This document shows positions 28,691 to 38,087 of a DNA stretch of 64,000 nucleotides, in pieces. Origin of the DNA: an uncultured Bacteroidales bacterium (lineage in GTDB: Bacteria > Bacteroidota > Bacteroidia > Bacteroidales > F082); assembly GCA_900318465.1 (NCBI GenBank), contig ONKQ01000008.1:1-64000 (forward strand), read 5' to 3'. Numbering within the stretch: position 1 is the first letter of the stretch; each line of letters begins with the position of its first letter. The position numbers were made by a program, and so were the translations under genes. Below the pieces are notes generated by a model that was not told the DNA's origin, ran no database searches, and saw only the letters and a list, made by a program, of their open reading frames with translations.

Positions 28691-30654
28691 TTTGAGCCTC
28701 CTTTCTTATTTAATTCGTCAATCACATACTTGAGGTAAAGCAAGGCACCCACGCTCGTCGATTGCGAAATGCAACCACGAGCCTCAAAGGGCGGATTTCC
28801 ATCATAAATCTCTGAAACCGTGCCGATTCCGTTTTCCTTGATGGCCTCCTCGAAGCCGTTGTAGAGGTCTTCCAAATAAGGTAGCGAGGTCTTCCCGAAC
28901 AATTTCACAGACAAATCGGCGTAAAACGCTATCAACCAAGGGAATGTGGTGCCGTTATGATAGGCGCGTTCACGTTCCGAATGGTTGCCAATGCTGATGC
29001 CCTTATAGTTCTCATCGTTTGGTGACAGGGAACGTATTCCTCTGGTAGTCAGCAATTCAGAATGGGCAATGTCGAAAGCGCGTTTTTGCTGTTCGTCACT
29101 CATCGGGCTATAGGGCAAGGCCGCCGCAATCATCATATTGGGGCGCACCTGCATGTTTTTCTCGTTGCTGTTCACATAGTCATAGAAACCACCGCGCTCC
29201 TTATCAATAAAGGTGTCGGCAAACGAAACTTTCACCTTGTCGGCCAAGGTCTGCCATTTCTTCAACAATGCGCTCTTCGGTTCGGCTTCTTTCAGAAGTT
29301 CAACACCATAACGCAATGCATTGTACCACAAAGCATTGACCTCAATCGCCAAGCCTGTGCGCGGAGTCCATGGTTTACCTTGGGCGAAAACGTTCATCCA
29401 AGTCAGAGCCAAATCGCGATTGCCAGCATAGAGCAGGCCATTGTCCAAGGTATGCACATTGAAGTCGGTGCCTTCGATGAAACTCTCCAAAATGGTCGTC
29501 ATCGGCTTCTTGTATTTCTTCCAAATGTCCTTCTTATCCTTGCCGAGCATCTTTTCATAGAGTTGCAGCACATAGAAGAACCACAGCGGCGAGTCTACTG
29601 CCGTGAAATACAGGCTCTTCTGGTAATAACGATGCGGGAAGAACGGGCCTTGCATCCTTGATACAAGATATTGCAGTGCCTCATTGAAGGTCTTTTCGTC
29701 GCCTTGCGCCAAAGTGATGCCAGGCAGCGAAAGGAAAGTGTCGCGGCTGCATGAACCGAACCACGGAAAGCCTGCCCAAAGGCGTGTACCTTGCGCATCA
29801 CGAATAACAAATTGTTGCGCGGCTTTCAGCAGGCAATCTTCATAACTCGTTTGCGGCAAAAGGCGTTTCACTTCGGCCTCGCATTGCCGCTTAATGGAAG
29901 CAGGGTTCTGTTCCTCAAGGCTAACGGAGAGGATGACTGTGTCGCCTTTCTTCATCTGCAACTCAAAGAACCCTGGAACAAACTGATCCTCAACGGCTTC
30001 ATAGCCTCGTTCCTGCTCGCGGATGTAGAACATATTATAGTACCAATGCGGAACATGCGTGTATTCCGCGGCCTTTGAGAACTGCAAATACAGCCTCGAA
30101 TAGTCCTTGTAAAGTTGCCACGAGGCACCGTTTTTCACCATCTCAACCTTGCGACTGGCCTCATGGTTCTCGTACGTAAGCATGTGGACATTGCGGAAAG
30201 CCAAGAAAGGCAAAACACGCAAAGTGATGGGCACGGCGGCATCCTGCAAGGTGTAGCGCACAAAGAGCCGCGCTTCGGTGGAAGAGAAAATCAACTCCTT
30301 GTCAAGCACCACGTTACCAATGCGATACGTCAGTTTCGGCATTGGGTCGGCGGTAAAGTCGCGGATATATTTGTGGCCACGCGGCGCGAACACGCCATTG
30401 GGGTACATGTGCACGCCAAGGTGAAATTCCTCCTTGTTTTCGATGATGGTCTCGTCGAGGCTCGACAGCAGCACATGGTTGTTGTTGTCCAATTGCGGCT
30501 GAGGCACCACTAATAGACCGTGGTATTTTCTCGTATTACAGCCAATCACCGTAGTGGCGAGAAATGCGCCTAAAGCATTGGAACGCAACACTTCACGGTT
30601 GAGCGTAAACTCCAGATTGACCAGTTTTTTCTTGTCCCAGGAAATGTAACTCAT
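28687..30654 (-). CDS. Glycogen debranching enzyme (amylo-alpha-1,6-glucosidase type)
   Basis: The 655-residue protein has a bacterial/archaeal GDE N-terminal beta domain (NTRKYHGLLVVPQ near 40-52) and a C-terminal (alpha/alpha)6 catalytic domain. The motifs are GFPWFGSCSRDTFLSLPG near 320-337 and the late WLIAFYADLSVKLFG region. It removes alpha-1,6-linked glucose at branch points. The start is the ATG at 30654 before SYISWDKKK; nine upstream codons are spurious. It is the first gene of the debranching-GT4-barrel-GH57 operon, driven by a -7 box at 30696-30703. Confidence 0.92.
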   Translation of the reverse strand: MSYISWDKKKLVNLEFTLNREVLRSNALGAFLATTVIGCNTRKYHGLLVVPQPQLDNNNHVLLSSLDETIIENKEEFHLGVHMYPNGVFAPRGHKYIRDFTADPMPKLTYRIGNVVLDKELIFSSTEARLFVRYTLQDAAVPITLRVLPFLAFRNVHMLTYENHEASRKVEMVKNGASWQLYKDYSRLYLQFSKAAEYTHVPHWYYNMFYIREQERGYEAVEDQFVPGFFELQMKKGDTVILSVSLEEQNPASIKRQCEAEVKRLLPQTSYEDCLLKAAQQFVIRDAQGTRLWAGFPWFGSCSRDTFLSLPGITLAQGDEKTFNEALQYLVSRMQGPFFPHRYYQKSLYFTAVDSPLWFFYVLQLYEKMLGKDKKDIWKKYKKPMTTILESFIEGTDFNVHTLDNGLLYAGNRDLALTWMNVFAQGKPWTPRTGLAIEVNALWYNALRYGVELLKEAEPKSALLKKWQTLADKVKVSFADTFIDKERGGFYDYVNSNEKNMQVRPNMMIAAALPYSPMSDEQQKRAFDIAHSELLTTRGIRSLSPNDENYKGISIGNHSERERAYHNGTTFPWLIAFYADLSVKLFGKTSLPYLEDLYNGFEEAIKENGIGTVSEIYDGNPPFEARGCISQSTSVGALLYLKYVIDELNKKGGSK

Positions 30655-30695
30655 AGTATATTTTATGCTTGTTTTTCTCAATCAAAAAATTGCTA

Positions 30696-30703
30696 CAAAA
30701 ATA
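30696..30703 (-). promoter_or_regulatory. -7 box for the glycogen operon
   Basis: The minus strand reads TATTTTTG, matching TAnnTTTG, about 40 bp before the debranching-enzyme ATG. The -33 element is unclear. Confidence 0.45.
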
Positions 30704-30740
30704 ATGCTTTTTTTCACACGAAAGGAAAAACAACATTTTT

Positions 30741-30748
30741 TATATTTG
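30741..30748 (+). promoter_or_regulatory. -7 box for the M3 peptidase gene
   Basis: TATATTTG matches the consensus and lies 32 bp before the ATG at 30781. It diverges from the glycogen-operon box 45 bp away. Confidence 0.5.
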
Positions 30749-30780
30749 CAGCGGAAAAAGAATCCTCAAAATTCAACAAT

Positions 30781-32961
30781 ATGACAAAAAAACTTATCAA
30801 CATGATCGCTTTGAGCGTAATCACCTTGGCCTCATGCACCTCGAAAAACGAGCCTAAAACCGAGACCGAAACCCCGAATCCTTTCCTGACGGAGTACACG
30901 ACACCCTTCCAAGTGCCGCCATTCGACCAAATCAAGATTGAACACTATCTGCCTGCTTTTGAGGCAGGTATCACCGAGCAACAGGCTGAAGTGGAAGCCA
31001 TCGTCAACAACGAGGCAACGCCCACTTTTGAGAACACCATCCTGCCTTTCGACAAGTCAGGGCAGACTTTGAATCGCGTCAGCAACGTATTCTTCAACCT
31101 CAATGAGTGCCTCACTAACGACGAGATGATTGCCATCGCCGAGCAGGTGCTGCCCATGCTCTCGAAGCACAGCGACGCCATCATGATGAACCCGAAACTC
31201 TTCGAGCGTATCGATTATGTGTATCAACACTGCAACGAAATGGGTTTGGACGACCAGCAAATCCGCGTGGTGGAGAAATACCATCAGGATTTCGTGCGCA
31301 ACGGTGCCGCCCTTCCTGCTGACAAGCAAGCCGAACTGAGCCAAATCAACGAGCAACTCTCGACCTTGAGCCTGCAATTTGGCAACAACTTACTGAAGGA
31401 GAACGCCAATTACAAGCTTGTCATCGAGAACGAAGCCGACCTTTCCGGATTGCCGCAGACCAGCATCGATGCCGCCGCCGAGCAAGCCAAGGCCGATGGC
31501 ATGGAAGGCAAGTGGGTGTTCACGCTCTCGAAGCCCAGCCTTATTCCTTTTTTGCAATTCGCCGACAACTACAAGTTGCGCAAGGAAATGTACGATGCCT
31601 ATTACAATCGCGGCGACAACAACAACGAGTACGACAACAAGGCTCTTATCAAGCAAATGCTGGAACTGAGGCTAAAGAAAGCACAACTCTTTGGCTATGA
31701 AAACTTTGCCGACTATGTATTGGCTGTCAACATGGCTCATGATTCCAAGACCGTTGACAAGTTCCTCATTGACATCTTCAAACCTGCACAAGATTTGGCA
31801 AAAAAAGAACTGGCCGAGATGCAGGAAATCCGCTACAAAGAGTATATGTCACGCACCTTTGAAAAAGAAGAAATTGTTAAACCCAAAGACAGAGTCAATA
31901 AAATCTATGGTTCTGATTGGTGGTATTACGCCGAAAAACTCCGCAAGGCCAAGTACGACTTCGACGAGAATTACATCAAGCCCTACCTCACAGTGGACAA
32001 CGTGCGCAACGGTATGTTTATGGCTGCCAATAAGTTGTACGGCATCACCTTCACACAAAACACCAACTTACCCATCTACTATCCTGGCGTGGAGACCTAC
32101 GAAGTGAAGGAAGCCAACGGCGATTTCCTCGGCATCCTCTATTTAGACTACTATCCGCGTGAATCGAAGAGCGGCGGCGCATGGTGTACCAGTTTCCGTG
32201 AGAGTGGCCACGACATCAACGGCAAGAAAATTTATCCCGTTGTTTCTCTCGTGATGAACTTCACCCCTGCTTCGGGCGACACTCCTGCCCTGCTCACTTG
32301 GGACGAAACCGAAACCATGTGGCATGAGTTTGGCCACAGCCTGCACGCTTTCTTCTCCGATGGCCTCTACAGCCGCACTTGTGGCAATGTGCCCCACGAT
32401 TATGTGGAAATGCCATCGCAAATCATGGAAAACTGGGTGGCCGAGCCCGAAGTCATCCGCATGTATGCCAAGCATTACAAAACCGGCGAGCCTATGCCTG
32501 ATAGCCTCATCACCAAGATTGAGAACAGTGCCCTGTTCAACCAAGGCTTCATGACCACCGAACTCATCGCCGCCTCCATCCTTGACATGAAATACCACGA
32601 AATCACTTCCATCGACGAAATCAAAGCCCTTGACGTGGATGCCTTCGAAAAACAGCAGATGGATGCCATCGGCCTGATGCCCGAAATCTTGCCCCGTTAC
32701 CGCAGCACAAACTTCGCCCACATCTTCAACGGTGGTTACAGTGCAGGCTACTATGCCTACACTTGGGCTGAGGTGCTTGACAAGGATGCCTTCAACTATT
32801 TCAAGAGTTCAGGCAATCTTTTCAATCCCGAGTTGGCCGCTTCGTTCCGCAAGAACTGCCTGCAAGAGTGCGGCAACGACGAAGGAATGGTGCAATACCG
32901 CAAGTTCCGTGGACAAGACCCTGACTATGAGCCTTATCTGAAAGCAAGAGGATTGAAATAA
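30781..32961 (+). CDS. dcp: M3 family peptidyl-dipeptidase (Dcp-like) lipoprotein
   Basis: The 726-residue zinc metallopeptidase has HEFGH in MWHEFGHSLH near residues 513-522, with the third ligand glutamate in EMPSQIMENW about 25 residues later. The N-terminus is a lipoprotein signal peptide with lipobox LASC, Cys19 being lipidated. The protein should therefore sit on a membrane facing the periplasm and cleave dipeptides from peptide C-termini. Length and motif order match Dcp/oligopeptidase A-type enzymes. It stands alone with its own promoter and a strong terminator. Confidence 0.93.
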   Translation: MTKKLINMIALSVITLASCTSKNEPKTETETPNPFLTEYTTPFQVPPFDQIKIEHYLPAFEAGITEQQAEVEAIVNNEATPTFENTILPFDKSGQTLNRVSNVFFNLNECLTNDEMIAIAEQVLPMLSKHSDAIMMNPKLFERIDYVYQHCNEMGLDDQQIRVVEKYHQDFVRNGAALPADKQAELSQINEQLSTLSLQFGNNLLKENANYKLVIENEADLSGLPQTSIDAAAEQAKADGMEGKWVFTLSKPSLIPFLQFADNYKLRKEMYDAYYNRGDNNNEYDNKALIKQMLELRLKKAQLFGYENFADYVLAVNMAHDSKTVDKFLIDIFKPAQDLAKKELAEMQEIRYKEYMSRTFEKEEIVKPKDRVNKIYGSDWWYYAEKLRKAKYDFDENYIKPYLTVDNVRNGMFMAANKLYGITFTQNTNLPIYYPGVETYEVKEANGDFLGILYLDYYPRESKSGGAWCTSFRESGHDINGKKIYPVVSLVMNFTPASGDTPALLTWDETETMWHEFGHSLHAFFSDGLYSRTCGNVPHDYVEMPSQIMENWVAEPEVIRMYAKHYKTGEPMPDSLITKIENSALFNQGFMTTELIAASILDMKYHEITSIDEIKALDVDAFEKQQMDAIGLMPEILPRYRSTNFAHIFNGGYSAGYYAYTWAEVLDKDAFNYFKSSGNLFNPELAASFRKNCLQECGNDEGMVQYRKFRGQDPDYEPYLKARGLK

Positions 32962-32983
32962 GCCGTTTGGAATAGCGCAAAAA

Positions 32984-33017
32984 AAAATCCCGATGAGCCA
33001 TCGCTCGTCGGGATTTT
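32984..33017. terminator. Bidirectional terminator between the M3 peptidase and capsule operons
   Basis: AAATCCCGATGAGC pairs with GCTCGTCGGGATTT around a CATC loop (one G-T pair), with an A run on the left and a T run on the right. It can end both converging transcripts. Confidence 0.85.
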
Positions 33018-33039
33018 AGTTTTGATATGCATTTAGAAA

Positions 33040-33768
33040 TCAGCCGAACAGGGTCTTGTTGTTTTCAAGAAGTTGTTCAAGCTTGTCGATTTCCTTCATT
33101 TTGAGCCTTAACTCGGGCAAATAATACTCAAAGTTGCTCAAGTTATGCATGTCGGAACCAACATAGTCATAATAATTCTCTTTCAAAAGGTAATGTGCTT
33201 TGGCTTCAGCCATTTCACCATAAACGCCCACCAACGACAATAGATTAAGTTGGAATTTATAGTTTTTATCCTTCCAATTGGCATAATTATCATGGTCCGC
33301 ATACTCATAGCGTTCAGGATGAGCTATCACAGGCTGAATGCCTTCACACATGACATCATAAACCATCTCCTCAACACCTTGCTCATACATCATATAAGAA
33401 GTCTCACATAGCACATGAGTACCTGCCTTATCAAGAGTGAGGAAGCCATGCTTGAAACGTTCCATGAAACCAGTATCAAGCATATATTCAGCTGCCACAC
33501 GCAATTTTATCTTACTGACTTTTACAGCCTCAGCTCTAAATCTTTCAAACTTTTCAGTGATGCTGTCGCGGTCGTTATTAGGATAATCGTTCATGAAGTG
33601 CGGAGTGAGAATCATCTTCTCAACACCATTCTTCTCCAATATCCTTAATGCGTGAAGCGATTTTTCAACTGTCGGGAAACCGTCATCGACTCCCGGCAGC
33701 AGATGACAATGAATATCGACTGCACCCTTGAAAAAGTCGTCTGGCAAATTGTATCGGAATCCAAACAT
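33040..33768 (-). CDS. CpsB/CapC-type tyrosine-protein phosphatase (PHP fold)
   Basis: The 242-residue PHP-family phosphatase has metal-binding motifs DIHCHLLPGVDDG (18-30), LTPHFMND near 54-61, AHPERYEY near 151-158 and SDMHN near 206-210. Proteins of this type dephosphorylate the tyrosine tail of the capsule kinase. It lies 9 bp downstream of the kinase gene, as the last gene of the export operon, so it is the natural partner of that kinase. Confidence 0.92.
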   Translation of the reverse strand: MFGFRYNLPDDFFKGAVDIHCHLLPGVDDGFPTVEKSLHALRILEKNGVEKMILTPHFMNDYPNNDRDSITEKFERFRAEAVKVSKIKLRVAAEYMLDTGFMERFKHGFLTLDKAGTHVLCETSYMMYEQGVEEMVYDVMCEGIQPVIAHPERYEYADHDNYANWKDKNYKFQLNLLSLVGVYGEMAEAKAHYLLKENYYDYVGSDMHNLSNFEYYLPELRLKMKEIDKLEQLLENNKTLFG

Positions 33769-33777
33769 CAGCCTTAA

Positions 33778-36348
33778 TTATTCCTTTCCGTCGTCATGCA
33801 TTTGGGTTGCGCCTTGCTTACTTGAATGATGATGGTGGTGATGATGATGCTTACGGCGGAAAATACGTTTGTACCATTTTTTCTTTTTCTTCTTGCCGTC
33901 TTCCTCATTACCATAACCATAGCCATACTCATGACCGTAACCATAACCATATCCGTAACCATAGCCATAACCATAGCCGTAGCCGTAACCGTAGTAACCA
34001 TAACCACGTTTCTTCTTACTGACACCATTAAGCACAACGCAAAGGTTCGGGAACTTGCCATCCTTGTAGAACTTTTCGACATCGAAGAGCAAACGTTTGT
34101 CGGTCTTACCTGCACGCAATACCATAATAGTAGTGTCAGCCACACGCTTCACTATGTCAGCATCAGCAACCATTCCCACAGGCACGTTGTCCAAGAAAAT
34201 ATATTCATAACGTTTGCGCAACTCGGCAATAAAGTCATCCAATCGGGTACTCATCAACAATTCAGCCGGGTTGGGTGGCACTGGGCCAGAGAAGATAATG
34301 TCAAGACCTGGTGTGACAGTGTCTGAATGGATAATATCATCAATAGAATCAGTCTTACCCGACAGATAATTGGAAACGCCTGCCTTCGTACTTACTCCAA
34401 ACACCTTAAACAAGGTACCCTTACGGATGTCCAAGTCAATGATGACTGTTTTCCTCTTAGCCAAAGCAAAACTTGTTGCCAAATTGGTGGAAACAAAAGT
34501 CTTTCCCGACGAGACCATGAACGAGGTAAACATAATGACGTGAGCCCCATCTCTACGGTCTTTCATATATTCAAGGCTTGAACGTATAAGTCGGAAGGCT
34601 TCAGATAGCGAGTCTCGTCCATTTTCCTTAACCACAAGGGCATGACCTTCAACATCCTTCTCAAAAGTAATATCACCCAAGAATGGCACATTGGAAGTCT
34701 TCTGTATGTCAACACGATCGTGGATAGTCGTGTCAAGCAAATTTTTAAGTAGCAGAAATGCAATAGGAATAAGCAAACCGATAAGCACACCCATCATGGT
34801 TGTTTTCCTCTCGTTTGGCGACACTGGTGTATTATTGGGATAGGCATAGTCAATTACCTTACCAGTAGCCTCAAGTTGAGGACTCATCATCAACAATTCT
34901 TCACGTTTGGAAAGCAGTTGCAGATAAAGTCTTTCCTTGATTCCCTGCATCCTTTCCACAGAACCAAGTTCAAGTTGTGCCACGGGAACACTCTGAATCT
35001 GCGAATTGGCGATATTACGTTCATAATTGGCTGCTTCAATACGATCTTCCAATCCTATGAGATTAGTTTCAAGCATCGTAACAATGCTGGCATGAAGACT
35101 GACCTGATCCGCCATAAGGTTCTGTGCAACTGGGTTATTGATAGTACCATCCGCTTTGTATTTTTCAATTTTCACAATATTATCGTTATATTGCCTTATG
35201 GCAGCCGAAGCTTCAGCAGAAATATTAATAACCCCAACAGGAATCACTTGATCCACATTACTTTTAGTATAATTAAGCAAATAGCGCACCATATCTGCTT
35301 GAGCACCAAGTCTCTTTGCTTCTTCCGTTAAAGCGGTACTTGCCGCAACATAAGCCTGACCATAGCTTTTGGTATCAATAATATTGTGGCTACGCTTGAA
35401 ATTGACCGAAACCTGTTCATATTCATGTATATCGTTCATCAAGAAATCAATACGGTCATTGATAAATTTCTCTGTGAAATCCAAAACACGCTGCTGGTCA
35501 GCAATAGATTCCTTGTTATAGACCTCCATAAGAGCGTTCAGCACATCAGCGGCACGTCGAGGTGAACTATCGGTTACCGAGAGTTTAAGTATGGCGTTTT
35601 TCTCACTATCTCTTCTAACTAAAATACGTGAACGGTAAGAAGCTGCAACCGAAGAAACCGGACGGTGCCTTACCATAATAACCGTGTTCAAAAAATCACC
35701 ATAACGCCAAGTAGGAGCTATCACGATTCTTCCAACGGGCGAAATCACTGTGTCATTAAGATTCACCCGCATTGAAGGAATACTACCACCAAAATCGTCA
35801 AGCAACACATGATTCTGATCAATAGGTGTAACACTAAATGAGGCACTCACCTGTTCGTCCATATCAGGAAACGACACCTCTACAGGTGATTCCTTATACA
35901 AATTTCTATTGCGTCTCGCGACCTTAGTTTTATAGGAATAACCCACATTCAGATTCAATTCACGAACCATGTTCTCCATATTCGACTGTGACTTCAACAC
36001 CATGATTTCATTGTTGACCGTACTAATGATGGGGCCCGCGCCTGCAATAGTGTTGATTGCGGATGATCCACGCATCGACTCTGAACCTGCACTCATGGTG
36101 GTCTTAATCATCATTGACGCACTACTGGAATAAACTCGTTCCTCTTGTTGTACTCGATAATAAGAAATGATGCCACCTATCAAAGCAAAGATAATGAACC
36201 AGTGTAAGTTATGCAATATAAGGAACACCAAATCCTTAAACTTGAAACCACTATTCGCATTATCGTCAAAAAACGAATTTATGTCATCTGGTCTCTTATT
36301 TACATTATCATTGTTGTTGTTGAAATTATTGAAATTATCTGTAGCCAT
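33778..36348 (-). CDS. Wzc-type polysaccharide co-polymerase and tyrosine autokinase
   Basis: The 856-residue inner-membrane protein has a first membrane segment near 48-68, a long periplasmic coiled-coil region with the GNVR/Wzz fold, and a second membrane segment near 515-540. The cytoplasmic BY-kinase domain follows, with Walker A SSGKT near 613, VIIDLDIR (A') near 635, and FLDNVPVG near 720. It controls chain length and export with the Wza-like protein upstream. The C-terminal tail is unusual: 32 residues with 15 tyrosines alternating with glycine, then a Lys/Arg stretch and eight consecutive histidines. The tyrosines are the expected autophosphorylation cluster for the adjacent phosphatase. 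Confidence 0.93.
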   Translation of the reverse strand: MATDNFNNFNNNNDNVNKRPDDINSFFDDNANSGFKFKDLVFLILHNLHWFIIFALIGGIISYYRVQQEERVYSSSASMMIKTTMSAGSESMRGSSAINTIAGAGPIISTVNNEIMVLKSQSNMENMVRELNLNVGYSYKTKVARRNRNLYKESPVEVSFPDMDEQVSASFSVTPIDQNHVLLDDFGGSIPSMRVNLNDTVISPVGRIVIAPTWRYGDFLNTVIMVRHRPVSSVAASYRSRILVRRDSEKNAILKLSVTDSSPRRAADVLNALMEVYNKESIADQQRVLDFTEKFINDRIDFLMNDIHEYEQVSVNFKRSHNIIDTKSYGQAYVAASTALTEEAKRLGAQADMVRYLLNYTKSNVDQVIPVGVINISAEASAAIRQYNDNIVKIEKYKADGTINNPVAQNLMADQVSLHASIVTMLETNLIGLEDRIEAANYERNIANSQIQSVPVAQLELGSVERMQGIKERLYLQLLSKREELLMMSPQLEATGKVIDYAYPNNTPVSPNERKTTMMGVLIGLLIPIAFLLLKNLLDTTIHDRVDIQKTSNVPFLGDITFEKDVEGHALVVKENGRDSLSEAFRLIRSSLEYMKDRRDGAHVIMFTSFMVSSGKTFVSTNLATSFALAKRKTVIIDLDIRKGTLFKVFGVSTKAGVSNYLSGKTDSIDDIIHSDTVTPGLDIIFSGPVPPNPAELLMSTRLDDFIAELRKRYEYIFLDNVPVGMVADADIVKRVADTTIMVLRAGKTDKRLLFDVEKFYKDGKFPNLCVVLNGVSKKKRGYGYYGYGYGYGYGYGYGYGYGYGHEYGYGYGNEEDGKKKKKKWYKRIFRRKHHHHHHHHSSKQGATQMHDDGKE
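33826..33849 (-). repeat. Eight-histidine codon run in the kinase tail
   Basis: Eight consecutive CAT/CAC codons (three CAT, two CAC, three CAT) lie 18 codons before the kinase stop codon. The codons are mixed and the frame continues, so this is not a cloning tag. Confidence 0.85.
33910..34005 (-). repeat. Gly-Tyr codon repeat in the kinase tail
   Basis: This 96-bp tract of degenerate 6-bp GGN-TAY units encodes 32 residues containing 15 tyrosines. The unit is a multiple of three, so slippage would change the number of tyrosines without breaking the frame. Confidence 0.9.
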
Positions 36349-36426
36349 ATTGAATGATGTTATAATGAGCAGGTAATAATAAACAATCTAAATTAATAAT
36401 AAGTTATGTGATAATCTACTAAAAAT

Positions 36427-37209
36427 TTATGGTTTTTGGGCAACTTCACTAGCAACCATCTTGTAAATCGTATAAAGAGTCACTGCCGATGAAATCAGAC
36501 TCAAAGTTGTAGAAAGGTTAGTGCTGAAGAACTTATATGGACGCTCTTCGGTGAAAATAATATCGTTTTGCTGAAGCACAAAAAAGTCATCATCAAAAAT
36601 GGACGTGGATCGAGGATCAAGGTAATGCACCACACGCTTACCATTTATTTCTCGCATTACACCAATCCGGTCGCGACGCGTATACCAATCCAGACCTCCC
36701 GACATAGCCAAAGCTTCCAAAAAAGTGCAACGTTCATTAGTGACATTTATCACTTTTCCACCAGAGCTATTAAGGAAAAACACCTTGAAATTCATAAACC
36801 GTGCCACTACCAAAGGGTTCTTAATATAACCATTTCTCTCTAAATGAGCAGCGATGGTATCTTGTAGCTGTAGACGAGTAAGACCAAGCACATGAAGTTC
36901 GCCCAAAACGGGAAACTGAATATTACCATTGGCATCGACAAGATAACCCATGCCTTGATTGGAAGTATTTTGACCCAAACTTCCACCCATTACATTAAAA
37001 GGCTTTATCAGCTCGTCATCTTTGCCAGTGTTGCTCAACACATAAATTCTCAATTCATCGAAGGGCGCGACAGTTGCCTCCAAGGCTTCATTTAAAGGCA
37101 TACCCTCCTTGGGCATGTCCTGTAAATAGCGGACTTGCTTGGAAGTGACGCAAGAAGTGGACACCAAAACCACGGCTACCAAAGCCAAACTTAATACTAT
37201 TTTTCTCAT
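36427..37209 (-). CDS. Wza-like polysaccharide export lipoprotein
   Basis: The 260-residue outer-membrane lipoprotein has lipobox STSC near residues 18-21. It carries a polysaccharide-export (Poly_export) region with YLVDANGNIQFPVLGELHVLGLT near 88-110 and an SLBB-like segment after it, and ends in a hydrophobic stretch near 230-250. It forms the export channel with the kinase encoded 78 bp downstream. The ATG at 37209 is preferred over the in-frame TTG two codons earlier. A -7 box lies upstream, so it starts the export operon. Confidence 0.9.
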   Translation of the reverse strand: MRKIVLSLALVAVVLVSTSCVTSKQVRYLQDMPKEGMPLNEALEATVAPFDELRIYVLSNTGKDDELIKPFNVMGGSLGQNTSNQGMGYLVDANGNIQFPVLGELHVLGLTRLQLQDTIAAHLERNGYIKNPLVVARFMNFKVFFLNSSGGKVINVTNERCTFLEALAMSGGLDWYTRRDRIGVMREINGKRVVHYLDPRSTSIFDDDFFVLQQNDIIFTEERPYKFFSTNLSTTLSLISSAVTLYTIYKMVASEVAQKP

Positions 37210-37249
37210 TTTCAAAGATTTACAATAAAAACTATTCTAAAAACCGTTG

Positions 37250-37257
37250 CAAAAATA
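37250..37257 (-). promoter_or_regulatory. -7 box of the export operon
   Basis: The minus strand reads TATTTTTG, 41 bp before the ATG at 37209. It sits in the 99-bp gap that separates the export genes from the long synthesis operon. No clear -33 was found. Confidence 0.5.
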
Positions 37258-37308
37258 CAAATTAAATCGAAATCATCTCATTATTATGAAACAAAATCAC
37301 TTAAAAAC

Positions 37309-38085
37309 TCAATTCAATCGCACCATCATGCCTTTCACTGTGTTTTTGGCCGATTGCACAAAACACTCTTTCAGCCATTGTCCTATATTATCAGTCCAAC
37401 GTTGCGGATGAGTGGTCATCATCAACTGTTTTGGGAAAGAACCGTTTTCTATTGCATTCAATATATCATTTGTGGAATGATAGACCATACCTTCCTTTAT
37501 CCATTCGTCCTGATATACCGGAACCTTATCGCGAAGGCTCACATTGAATCCATCCCAACGACGGCCAGTATCGGTAAGATAAAACACTTTCGAAAAATCC
37601 ACATCAAAATAAGGCTCACCGATAATCCCTAAATCATGATAATCATAGAACTTCCACAAATCACGCCCATCAAATTTGCTTCGGGGCGAGCCATGCATGC
37701 AAATGGTTCGTATAGGATAAAACTGACGGAAATAATCTAACTGTTGCTTAAAATGCTCCATAGCTTTTTTAGTGTTACCATTACAAATAGTCAGGTCTTC
37801 ATAATGATAACCTATCTCATGCCCCAAAGATGCAATTTCTTTGATAATCTCCGGTTGATTGCTTCCCTCCACGATTCGAAAATAATAAGAAGCACCGATT
37901 CTCAAAGAAGCTTCAATTTTTGCAGTTGCCAAAGAATTTTCAGCTTTCAGGTCTACATCATGACGCAAGATAACATATTGGCTCTCTGAAATCCCATCAC
38001 AGAATGCTTCAAAAGTTGCAAAATGATACCCTGTCTTCTGAAAGCATTGAAGAAGCTGCGTGTATTTTTTTAAGGTAAAATCCAT
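37309..38085 (-). CDS. Polysaccharide deacetylase-like protein
   Basis: The 258-residue protein has a NodB-like carbohydrate-esterase pattern: RHDVDLKAENS near 42-52 (metal-binding Asp) and LGHEIGYHYED near 85-95 (His pair). MHGSPRSKFDG near 130-140 belongs to the WbmS-like group found in O-antigen loci. It may deacetylate an N-acetyl sugar of the polysaccharide or its intermediate. The ATG at 38085 avoids overlap with the preceding gene. It is the last gene of the long synthesis operon. Confidence 0.75.
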   Translation of the reverse strand: MDFTLKKYTQLLQCFQKTGYHFATFEAFCDGISESQYVILRHDVDLKAENSLATAKIEASLRIGASYYFRIVEGSNQPEIIKEIASLGHEIGYHYEDLTICNGNTKKAMEHFKQQLDYFRQFYPIRTICMHGSPRSKFDGRDLWKFYDYHDLGIIGEPYFDVDFSKVFYLTDTGRRWDGFNVSLRDKVPVYQDEWIKEGMVYHSTNDILNAIENGSFPKQLMMTTHPQRWTDNIGQWLKECFVQSAKNTVKGMMVRLN

Positions 38086-38087
38086 GG

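Noticed and set aside
33826..33849. Vector-derived His tag in the kinase
   Set aside because: The eight histidines use mixed codons, are followed by 18 more codons and sit between natural capsule genes.
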